Below are positions 44,965-61,193 of a DNA stretch of 64,000 nucleotides, piece after piece. The DNA is taken from positions 8,961,001 through 9,025,000 of the forward strand of contig NC_087161.1 in the NCBI RefSeq assembly GCF_035594125.1. Direction: 5' to 3'. The stretch comes from Scylla paramamosain. Taxonomy: Eukaryota > Arthropoda > Malacostraca > Decapoda > Portunidae. Position 1 is the stretch's first letter; the number at the start of each line of letters is the position of its first letter. The translations under genes were made by a program, and so were the position numbers. The notes beneath the pieces were generated by a model that was not told the DNA's origin, made no database searches, and saw only the letters and a list, made by a program, of their open reading frames with translations.

Positions 44965-45346
44965 GATTTGAGATTTCTGAAATGTAAGCAAATTCTCCTA
45001 AATATGAGAAATTTCTTGCTAGATCTGGTCAGTTCAAGAATTATCTCATTAAAATTAAAAATCTTCTGAACACTTTATATTCTTTCTTTCATTGTTTAAC
45101 TTATTTGCAACATTTCAAAGCCAATTAGATAAACAATTGAGATTTTGCGAAAGGTCTTTACCTGACATGAAAATCATTAGTAACCCATACTATAATGAAA
45201 TAAGGCAAAAATTGCTCTAACCATAACAACAATTTTAGAATCGAAATAACTTTTTTTTTCTATTTTGTTCAGATGGAAGTAACTGGAAAAAAATATGGTT
45301 TGGGGGTCAAGGACAAGACAAAAGTGAAATTTTGTCACATAATGCT

Positions 45347-46620
45347 ATTAATAGACAGTGGTGGAATCAAGAGTACGTGGGACCATTAACAAAAATTTTA
45401 AAGAATAATTTGTGAATGTAGAAGGGCTCTAAACTATTAAGGACATTTTAAAATTATGTTTATTAGTATAGGCTTGGGGGAGAGGTAGTATAGGCCTATT
45501 AGTATAGGTTGGGGGGGGAAGCCTATATAAGCCTGGCGGCGAGATTTCGGCGTGAGAGCCTATCTGACATCGTTGCTCACAGGTATGTTCGTCAGGATTG
45601 TTTAAAGGTGGTTCCTATGGAAATACTATATGTATCAATTATTTGTGTCAGAGTCTAACTGACATCATCGTCCACAGAGAAAACGATGTAAAATTCCCTT
45701 TGCCAGTTAGTTATTATTATTATTATTTTTTATTTTTTTTGCGGGGGGGCGGGGGGAATTTAGAATATAAACAGATCAGGGTAAATTGTCTTTGATAAGA
45801 TAGTAGTCAAACACCAGTGATACACAAATAATTGAATGTAACACCTACACAAATAGGATGTTTTCTTCCAAAAATTAAGGTATCCCTGAGTACCCATTAC
45901 TTGTTATAACACCTTCATTTAAATTTCATTATCATTAACTGATTAGTTATCATTGCTCCCGGTATAGGAGGTCCCACAACTCCAAGGTAACATAACTAGA
46001 TTCATGGTGAATTTAGAAGCTAACATCTATAAAAGTCAATCTGGTTGTCATGGAGTTTTCCCAGTGCCTTAACCTAAACTAACAAATCTAACCTAACAAA
46101 CCTAACCTAACGTAAACCTAACTTAATCTAAATCTAACGTAAGTTAAACTGAACTTAAACCTGACTGTACATAAACGTAACCTAAATTTGCAGGGCTCTA
46201 ATATAAGAATAAAAAAAATCTCTATATATTGTATTCTTACCTACTGAGGTGGTGGATAACTGCGCGCAATTTCCCGGAGAAAGTGATGGAAGATGGTTAT
46301 GACTGAAACAGTAAAGATAGCGGGCAAAATACTGTTTGTAATGAGCCTTCTTGTTCCCAGCTTGGCACACATAACTCTTACTATCTTTACAAAGACTTTC
46401 ATTGGTGTTTGCTAGACTCGCGTTTCGGGATCATCAAAGTGCTCCGAGTGGTTGGCAACCCGGTGGACGTAACCCAAACCCAGATTTTCAGGACCATTGT
46501 TCGCCCGCCAGCACTGTTGATGGTGGTGCCAGGCAGAATGTACTTCTGGTAGGAAGAAGGGTAACGGCATCCTGTTTTTCCACAGGGACAAAACACCCTC
46601 ACCCCAGCAACACGACGGCC
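45347..46620. other. Non-coding stretch
   Basis: No gene recognised. It contains a G-run near 45741-45757, (TTA)n at 45712-45725 and the CCTAA-rich block listed separately. A GC-richer patch at 46430-46620 has no identifiable product. Confidence 0.5.
46076..46190. repeat. Degenerate telomere-like (CCTAA)n block
   Basis: Repeated AACCTAAC/AACGTAA/AACCTAA variants; CCTAA is the complement of the arthropod TTAGG telomere repeat. Strongly degenerate, so an old interstitial block or telomere-like repeat. Confidence 0.55.
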
Positions 46621-46621
46621 T

Positions 46622-47600
<979 letters not shown>

Positions 47601-47715
47601 TACTTATTTTCTTCGTCTTTTTTGTGTCAAAATGTAAATAACTCATTTAAGTGTATTTAGCTGTATATTACAATTAAATAGAGTTTGATACACATACAAA
47701 ATTATATATATTTTT

Positions 47716-48960
<1,245 letters not shown>

Positions 48961-49163
48961 GATATTTTATGTACTATTCCCATCAGAAAAATGGTGTATC
49001 TGATTTCTTGTTTCTCTGACGCTCACTTTTTCCTAAAGCAAAATAAATGCAAGCCTACTACTGGCTTAATAATGATGCGTGTCTACCAGTGGTGCGTAGA
49101 GATAAATCACGGATTGTATTGGTCATGCCTCAGGCGTATTGTCTTTGTTTTCTTCCTTTTTTA

Positions 49164-49296
<133 letters not shown>

Positions 49297-49912
49297 ATTT
49301 AGATTGTACTTCAGTGAACTACCTATTGTGAATCAATAATGGCCTGTCGCATCCCGCCTCGCACTGCTCGAGACGCGAGCCTATGGCAGACACGGACTGG
49401 TGGGATATGCTGCGCCCCCACTAGCAGCGAGGATTGTTTTTTTTTTTTTCTTGTGTTTACGTGTTTCCCGTAGAGTTTTCCCTTTTGTATTTTACAAAAT
49501 CCTCTGCTACAATATTCTTTTCTTGACTGACGATTACGACTTACACAAACAAATAGTAATGAAATTACTGGAATGTATACTTCCTTGTGGCTTCATAATT
49601 AATATTAACACAGTAATTTTTCCAAACCTTGAATTTTGCAAAATTTTGCAAAAAACACAGTATTCAAGTAAGGGTGTCTTCCTGCCCGAACGATGAATTC
49701 GCTGACCAGGATTTTTTTTTTTTTTTTTCAACATTTGAATGCCTGACTATTTTGGCCCACTTTTTGCGTGGGACCATGGTGGCATCCCCTAAAATCATTC
49801 CAGGGCTACCATCACTATCCCTTAATCCATCACTGCAAATACTATATCGCCCAGTTTAACCTAACCTAGGTCATCATAATGTAAGAAGAACAAATAGTTA
49901 TTATGCATATTC

Positions 49913-49913
<1 letters not shown>

Positions 49914-49972
<59 letters not shown>
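49914..49972. repeat. (GA)n microsatellite
   Basis: About 29 pure units. Confidence 0.97.
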
Positions 49973-49976
<4 letters not shown>

Positions 49977-51674
49977 TTTAATAGAATCTCATATTAAGGT
50001 GGTCATGGGCAAAATCAAAGTAATAAAATAGGCTCGATATTTCATGCATATAAATACATTGTGATTGTTGTGTCTCCTTTACATATAAAGAAAAATATAG
50101 AGAAAAACATCTTTGCAGTATATTATATGATACTGACAATCCATCTGTTTATCTAAAAGGCTGTCACCAAGAAGCTCACACGACCTTTTCTTTTTTGCTT
50201 CGCCTACTGGCAGCTATAGCATACCCCACTGGCTGTTGTAGCATATTAGCATAGTACGTAAACAGTTTGTGATTTTATGTCTGGGATCTGTTATTTGTGT
50301 TTGTAGAAATGAATGAAATATTTTGCCTATGCTAGCAATGCTTGTGATGCTTGCATCTGCATGATTGTTTCATGTTTGTTTTAGTCACTGATCAGTCCAC
50401 CTCTTATCACAACATAATGGACATCAATGATTGGCGTTTGAACAATTAATGTCTTCTTTCTTGCTATAGCAATGACATATATCATCATGTAACATGAATA
50501 ATTGGCAACGAGTTGTCTCACGCCATCTCCATATGTGAGTCTTTTCTCTTCTTTTCTTAAAGTACTATTCTGTGTACTACCATTTTTTTTTATTCAAAGT
50601 AAATCATAGAAGCTCTACATAGAAGGCTATATCGGTGTCAGAGACAAAAAGTTTAGCAGATGCTCGGTATAGGTGGTAAATGAGCACGATTTACAAATAT
50701 TTGTCGAGGAGGCGTGAGTAAATATTTACTTATCATAGTGTAAAGAATAAAGAAATGGAAATTTGACAGTTTTTTCTTTCAAACTTGTAAATGCAATTCA
50801 TGTTGTATCCGTTCAGTCATATTGATAATTACTAATCATATGATATATGGAGAAATTAAAGCAAAAGTAAAAATTTTTACTGAGGATTTGCTTAAAACCC
50901 TCTCAAATGTTTTTGGTAGGCATGCATAGCTCTGCCCACCAGATAGGTTCCGCCTACTGGCTTCACTCACCTCTGAAAACCGGTATGCGGGAGGCCTTTC
51001 CCCTGTATCCTTCCTCTAAGTCATGGTGGTCACCATTCCTTGATCAGCTACCGTCCTCACCGTAATGAAAGAACTACATTCAGGAATATCCCTCTATGAC
51101 ACAGTGATGAAAGAATAGGCCCACCTTCATATTGGAAGCTCAGTAAACACGAAGGAGGCACTCATGATGGCCATCATACCTTTCAGGACAGTAGAAACTG
51201 TCTCACGGGACCCGTCATGGTGGAATTTACTTGTCTGAAAAGACACTCTACAGATCTGCGATATATATATCAAAATATGTCTCACTATGCGTGATTATTC
51301 ATTTGAACTGTAATTATTATACAACAAAACGTACAAACTAAACAAACTTAATAAGGAATGTATAGTGGTTGATAGCATATCTGGTCTACGCTTGTCGACA
51401 ATATTCTTACAGGTCTTGAAAATGATTCTTATCTGTATGAATGCTGAAAAAGTAAGCTTAAATAATACATTACCATAATTGTAGATGCTTTAGATGTCAT
51501 GTACAGACATTAAATACGTGAAAAAAGCGATTACTACGAGCTGCTACGTCTCGTGTAAGCCACAACAGCTGAGCACTGCAACGTTAATTATCCCGGATGT
51601 TGAAATCTCTTAGAATATGTAAAATTTATTGCTTTACATATTTATATATGGGATACCTAATATCTTAGGATATC

Positions 51675-51777
<103 letters not shown>

Positions 51778-52066
51778 AATAGTGGAAATTTAACAAGAGA
51801 TCTGAAATTCATGTTCATTGTGGTGGATAACACAGATGGATGGCAGTAAGATCAAAATTAATAGGATTCATGAATAATGATGGCAAATATGTCCTCCTGG
51901 AACCCACTGATTTCTCAAAATATTACACAGTGACAAACTGAAATATCTCGACTGTCGGTGAATATACTATCCCATAGCTGCTTAGTAGTCTGGGTTGCTG
52001 GTGACGCATCGCTCCAAGGAAATCTGCGATCAAGGATGTGGCACATCTGAAATCATGAGGCATCCT

Positions 52067-52162
52067 CTCTTTCGCATAAGTGAGGATCTGAGTACATACG
52101 GCGATGTTGTACCACTCTTTCGCATAAGTGAGGGTCTGAATACACACGGTGATGTTGTACCA
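52067..52162. repeat. 48-bp tandem duplication
   Basis: Units 52067-52114 and 52115-52162 start CTCTTTCGCATAAGTGAG and differ at several positions. Confidence 0.85.
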
Positions 52163-52970
52163 CTTCAAATGGTCATTTCTAGTTTTTATTTTTTGGGATA
52201 ACTCTGATGAATTTATGATACTGGCAAAGATGAGGCAATGAAATATATCTTATTTTTCATTTCTTTGAAAGTTCAGGAAGCTTTTTTGTGAAGAAAATGA
52301 AAAAAGTAATTGAATATAGCTACATGAAAGCTTCCAAAGTTATCTTTGTGGCGATGAGTAAACGAATATCAATTTCTTACCCGATGTCGTAATAAGCTTA
52401 CTGGGTGCCTTGCCATCGAGTTTTGTTAGAATCTAGGATCTTTGCATCTTTGCATCAGGAACTCTCTAAGATTAATTAGGAGGCATACTAGTGTAACCAG
52501 AAGAGGAAAAAACTTCTGCTTTTGGCATAAACTGCAGAAACTTACGAAATTAATATATCGCGTTTATACAGACTATACAACGATAATAAAATATTAATGC
52601 AACTCCTCAGAGTCGCTGCCATCGTTTTCTTGTTTTGTTGTTTGTATTCGTAGTACAGTGCTCAAGGACTGCTCAGGATGCCTTAGTGGGTGCCACAGAA
52701 ATACAGAAGTACAAAGCTGCCGTATATTAATAAAAACTGGAGATACAAAGGAGCCCCAGTTTTAGGGCAGATGGAACTCGTCTCGACCGGCGCGCGGTAG
52801 GGCACCAGGACTGGGCGGGAGATGATTACAGGATTCCAATCTCAAGAATATGAGAGGCCTGACGAATCCGATAACTGCATCAAGATTCTAGAATCCTCTC
52901 CTTGGACAACTACTCATAAGTCATGAGTTCAAGATTGATTTATATTAGAAAAAAAAAAAAAAATAAAATA

Positions 52971-56188
<3,218 letters not shown>

Positions 56189-56189
56189 A

Positions 56190-58843
56190 GTTTTTTTTTT
56201 TTTTATGTAGGAGGGGCACCGAGTAAAGGCAACAAAAATTGAAAAAAAAAAAAAGAAGGATCAATGCGGTGCCGGTTCCCCTATAGAGTCGAAAGCGTTA
56301 GTAAAAAATACAGGATGTGTCTCGAAACTCCCTCTTGAGAGAGTTTAAATCATACGAGGTTGGAAATACAGAAGCAGGTGGGGAGTTCCAGAGTTTACCA
56401 TAGAAAGGCATAAATAACTGAGACTACTGGTTAAATCTTGTATTAGAGAGGTGGACAGAATAAGGGTAAGAGAAAGAAGAGTCTTGTGCAGCGAGACCGT
56501 GGAAGGAGAGGAGGCATGCGGTTAGCAAGATCAGATGGCAGTTCGCATGAAAAGAGCGGTAGAAGGTAGCAAGAGATGCAACATTGTGACGATGAGAAAG
56601 AGACTGAAGACAGTCAGTTATAAGAGAGGAATCGATAAGACAAAATAGCTTTGATTCTACCCTGTCTAAAAGAGCGGTATGAGTGAACCCGCACATACAT
56701 GTAAAACATACTCCATAGATGGACGGATAAGGCCCCTATACAGATTTTGCAGCTGTTGGGGTGTTAAAAAAAAAAAAAAAAAAAAAAAAACTGGCGGAGA
56801 CGACTCGGAACGCCTAAAATTCATAGAAGCTGTTTTACCTAGAGATGAGATGTGAAGCTTCCAGTTTAGATTATAAGTAAAGGAAAATTTCAGTGTAGAA
56901 TAGGGGGACAGCTGAGTGTCACTGAAGAAGACTGGATAGTTGTCTGGAAGGTTGTGTCGAGTTAATAGATGGAGAAATAGAGTTTTTGAGGCACTGATAT
57001 CAGACGTCAGGCGTTCTGTGGCTTCCTTGCATGAGCTGTTTACTTCCTGAAGTAAACGTCGACGAAAAGACTTGGAAAAGTACAGGGTGGTATCATCTTC
57101 CACAGCAGGAATAGAACGGTCAGAAAGGAAACTTGAGATGAAGTTAAAGAGAGGATAGAAGCCATACGAGGGTAGTTTGTAAATAAAAAAATGTGCCAGA
57201 CTCTATGAAAACCTTTTGATACGTTTAAGGCAACAGCAAAAAAATTACCAAAATCTCTAGAAAAAAAGAGGATAACCAAGACACAGTAAAAAAAAAAAAA
57301 AAGCCAGAACATCACATGTAGAGCGGCCTTGACAGAATTCATATTGGCGATCAGATAGATGGTTGTGAAGCGATAGATGTTAAAAAATCTTCCAGTTGAG
57401 GATATACGAGTATTCAAAAACTTTACATAGGCAGGAAATTAAAGCAATATGGCGTTAGTTTCAATGATTAGAACGGTCACTCTTTTTAGGAACAGGATGA
57501 ATATAGGCAAACTTCAAGCAAAAAAGAAAGGTATATGTTAATAAAAGGAAAGGTAGATGATGATAGATAGAGTAAAGAGTTTGACTAGGCAAGGTGCAAG
57601 CATGGAGGCACAGTTTCAGAGAACAACAGGATGGACCCCATCAGGTCCATAAGCCTTCCTAGGGTTTAGGCAAGCCAAGGCATGCAAAACATCATTGTGA
57701 AGGATTTTAATAGGTACCATGAAGTAGTCAGAGGGTGGATGAGAGGGAGGGACAAGACCTGAATCGTCCAATGTGGAATTTTTAGCAAAGGTTTGAGCGA
57801 AGACTTTAGATATAGAAATAGATGAGATGGTAGTGGTGTCATCAGGTTGAAATAAAGGAGGGAAAGATGAAGATGCAAAGTTACTGGAGATGTAGTTTTC
57901 TAGGTGCCAGAAGTCACAAGGGGAGTTAGATCTTGAAAGATTTTGACACTTTCTATTAATGAAGGAGTTTTTGGGTAGTTGGAGAACAGATTTGGCATGA
58001 TTCCGGGCAGAAATATAAAATGCATGCGATTCAAGTGATGCAAGGCTCAAATACATTTTGTGGGCCACCTCTCCATCTATCTATCCACCTCTCTAAGAAT
58101 CTGCTCAAGTTTGGAATTTAAGTAGTCGAAGGATTCTTTATAGTTCGAGGAGTTAGGTGAGAGGTGTGCAACACTGATAAATTTAGTTTAAGAGTGACTC
58201 TGTAGTTGTAACCAGACGGTGGGAGACTCGGAAGATTCAAGAGCGTGGGCGCGAGAGCAGGTTAAATCGTTGTGCACATAGACTTAACATTCTACTTTTG
58301 AATGAAAATCAGGATAGAGAAAGTAGGAGGGAACAAATAAGGGGTTACTGTCAGTTGCCTCAGACACCTGTGTTTCTGTGAGGAAAAGAAAATAAGGTAT
58401 ATTAGACAAGCGGTGGTGTTCTACAGGCTGAAAATTAGATCTAAGTCCGAGAATGTAGCAGAAGTTCATGAAGAAAAAGTTGAAGTGGGTGTCAAGATAC
58501 TTAGGGTTGATACGAAAAGAGCAGTCCGACCTGGGAAAATTTTTGGTCCCTTTCCTAGACGGGGACTGCGAGGCTGGTGTAGGAGTCGCCATACGTAACT
58601 CAGAATTTTGAGTAAAGTGTAATTAGATGTGTAATTAGTGAGTGTAATTAAGTGTATGCAGTTTTGTGTGAAGGAAGAGAGTTCTCTTTAGAGAGTAGGC
58701 TGTAACTGTCACCTTGTGTTGTGAGACACAAAGGAAAATTTTTAATGAGATCACATCTGGGTTATTCATAAGTTCATAGCACCCTTTGATTCAATGTTTG
58801 AAACTCCACTGGGAGTAATTTCGGTAGCTGTCTACTGCCTCGT
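56190..58843 (-). mobile_element. Family L LINE (copy L7), full-length ends, decayed
   Basis: Minus strand: 5' UTR 58843-58593 (starts CGAGGCAGTAGACAGCTACC), ATG 58592 ([15 protein letters not shown]), endonuclease start to 58284, a gap in the endonuclease, then [14 protein letters not shown]…[15 protein letters not shown] (58068-57616), RT pieces 57420-56800, C-terminus to 56330, and an A-rich tail at 56190-56215 and 56240-56255. The SDH part of the endonuclease is missing: about 58090 joins 58110 out of order. The YADD box reads MEDD. Non-functional. Confidence 0.85.
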
Positions 58844-58984
58844 TCTATTGTGAAGAGGTTGAAGAGTTGAGCTCGAGGTATGCCAAAATAAACTTAGCGT
58901 TCAAAAGAAAATGGCATAAGAACAGTACGATTAAGAACAGAAAAGGAACGTCGTGATGGAGTTTGAAGTTAAATCAATATGGTC
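58844..58984. other. Unassigned spacer
   Basis: No feature recognised between the L7 5' end and the RTE-like remnant. Confidence 0.4.
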
Positions 58985-59059
58985 GGAGTATACTCTAGAC
59001 ATATTTCATGACGTTTTTTCATGAATTTGAGGAGTGAAAGTTGACTGTCAACAGTGCGG

Positions 59060-60178
59060 GTCTGGAGTGAAGTTGAACAAACTCTGTAGGACATGAGGAG
59101 AGGAAAAGCAGCCGGAGAAGACGGAATGTTGTGAGGGCATTTGGGGAGATGGCAGCAGCAAACATCACGAATATGGCTAATATGGATTACAGAAGAGGCA
59201 AAATAACGGAACAAATTTGTAGATCTATATTTGTAAATATTCCAAAAGTGGTGGACTGGAATGTAAAAAAAAAAAAAAAAAAAAACTAAGTAAAATGAGC
59301 CAGGTGGCGAAAACTATATTGAAAGTTTTACAAAAAAAAAAAAGTACGCGCAAAAAAAAAAAAAAAAAAAAAAGCAGAACGAAAGAGCAGAAGAGATAGC
59401 GGCAAGGGAACCGCTAATGCAACTTTCATTCTATGTTCGCTTGCAGAACGAACATCACGAAATCAAAGAAATCTGTACTTGTTTTATTTACTGTGGAAAG
59501 GCATTTGATAAAGCTAAACACGTAGACTCGATGGAAATGCTAAGGACTGTTGGTGTGGAGGAGAGGGAAAGCGTTGATAATGGATTTATATTGGAAACAA
59601 AAAGCTTGTCAGAGTGGACAGTGAAGTCACCATCAACCAATAAAAAGAGGAGTGAGACAGGAATGTGTGCTATAACCAGATTTGTTTGGAATGTATGGTA
59701 AGATATTAACAAGGGAAATAGAGTGTGAATGAATCAGTATGGGGGAAAGGAATGTTAACAACTTAACATATGCTAACGAAACAGCACTGATCGATGATTC
59801 ATAACAAAAATTACAAGTACTATTGGAAATAATTAAGGAAAAGAGCGAAGAAAAGACAAAAAAAAAAAAAAATTAAAGTATGATTGTTTCGAAAACTCTG
59901 CCCGTTCCAAGAGGTAACATCAGTGTGGTGACGACGTGGTGGAGCAGGTAGATAGGTTCACGTACTTAGGGAGAGATATAACTGAGGACGCGAGATGTGA
60001 AACACAAATAAAGAAAAGAATAGGAATTGCGAAGAGGGCTTTCGGGGATGCGAAAAAAATAATAAAAATGTGAAGAACAGAAAGCTTTCGATAGAAGCCA
60101 GGAAGCGTGCCTTCAGAACATACGTGTGGCCAACTTTGATGTATGAAGCGGAGAGCTGGATATTATTAAAAAGCCTGT
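59060..60178 (+). pseudogene. RTE-like LINE reverse transcriptase remnant
   Basis: Plus-strand pieces in several frames: RVWSEVEQTL, a stop, DMRRGKAAGEDGM (59059-59130), CRSIFVNIPKVVD (59218-59250), FIYCGKAFDKAKHV (59490-59525), RRGVRQECVL (59645-59675), NNLTYANETALID (59757-59800; YADD is YANE), VDRFTYLGRDITED (59945-59990) and KRIGIAKRAFGDAKK (60015-60058). A-tracts at 59260-59285, 59330-59370 and 59857-59873 disrupt it. It ends abruptly at about 60178. The lineage is from memory of the KRGKAAGEDGI…YLGS-type RTs, so the clade is tentative. Confidence 0.72.
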
Positions 60179-60181
60179 CCT

Positions 60182-61175
60182 TTGATCCTCCTGCAGTCTC
60201 TTGACCATATCATATAACTTAAACTCTTCTGCCTCCTCTGGATTTGTTACATTGCAAATAGTTGAAGTTCCACACTTAATAGCTCTAACACTTGATTCAG
60301 AACATTCTTTTACTCTCTTCTCACACTAGAGAAATTTTAACAGTTCAGGAAATAAATTATTCTTATCAGAAATTTTGTCAGCCTCCATTATCCATTCACG
60401 TTTCTGAATTCTGGGTAATAATCTTTCAATCATACTAACAATACTGACAGAGTTCATCTACTCCTCCAGGCCAACCTTCTTAAGGTCTAAGTAACATCTT
60501 TCCACTAAGGAAACCATGCCAACAAATCCTTTATCATCTCTATCAGCTATTTTCCTTAAGGATTTGTCATTTATAACAATATCAACCTATTTCCTCGGGT
60601 CTCCATACTTCTTGCCTAGCCTTTTCATCATCTCATAGTCCTTCTCACATCCCAATATAATCTTTAAGGCCTTCTCACCAAGACATTGTCTGAGAGCATA
60701 AGGATTTTACCCATACTTTGGGACCATAATGTTGTTAAAGTCATCCTACAAACTACGACATGTCCTGAAATCACCGTCAAACTTCAGGAGTTTCAACGGT
60801 TCAACTTCCAATCGGGCAATGCCTCCAGCAAAAGGGTCATTATTAACTTTGCTACAACTACCCTTTACACTTAATAAAAGACAAAGCACTTCACAACATT
60901 CTGATAAATACCTGTTTGCTTCATCCGCCTCTGATTGCTCCCGCTCATGTTGTTCCAGGTAGTCAATAAAACCTTCAGATTTTGTTTCCAAATACTTAAA
61001 ATTACTCACTATTTCACCATAAATAGATTCCAAGACATCCACCGGGTCACCCATGGAATGACGTCCCTTGAACAGGTTGACCTTGCATGTCTTTGCTGTT
61101 CCTCATTCTTTCCGCAGATTGAACTCTTCCTTCGCCATCGTTGCAATGGCTTGAAGTTGAAATGTAGGACGACAC
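60182..61175 (-). pseudogene. BEL/Pao-type gag fragment (second lineage)
   Basis: Minus strand, starting near MAKEEFNLR (about 61140) and then MGDPVDVLESIYGEIVSNFK at 61054. An open piece to 60746 ends VEPLKLLKFDGDFRTCRSL, and broken frames continue through KIILGCEKDYE, MVSLVERCYLDLKKVGLEE and KREWIMEADKISD (60430-60360). The LKFDGDF…DF pattern fits a DUF1759-type Gag but is clearly different from the one at 1901-3196. Both ends are cut: by the RTE-like remnant at left and copy L8 at right. Confidence 0.72.
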
Positions 61176-61193
61176 GCAGCCAAGCGTTGTCAG

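Larger units (their letters stand above)
42466..45346 (-). mobile_element. Putative family Z mobile element (copy Z1)
   Basis: A minus-strand gene (44640-42709) is flanked by related ends. ATGTAACACAATTTTTGTCTT and later AACAATAGAAAA at 42474-42544 resemble, in inverted orientation, ATGTGACAAAATTTCACTTT and AACAAAATAGAAAA at 45270-45345. The right-end region recurs at 26853-27236. Repetition, inverted ends and a second gene copy (Z2) suggest a DNA transposon, but I see no recognised transposase motif. Confidence 0.45.
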
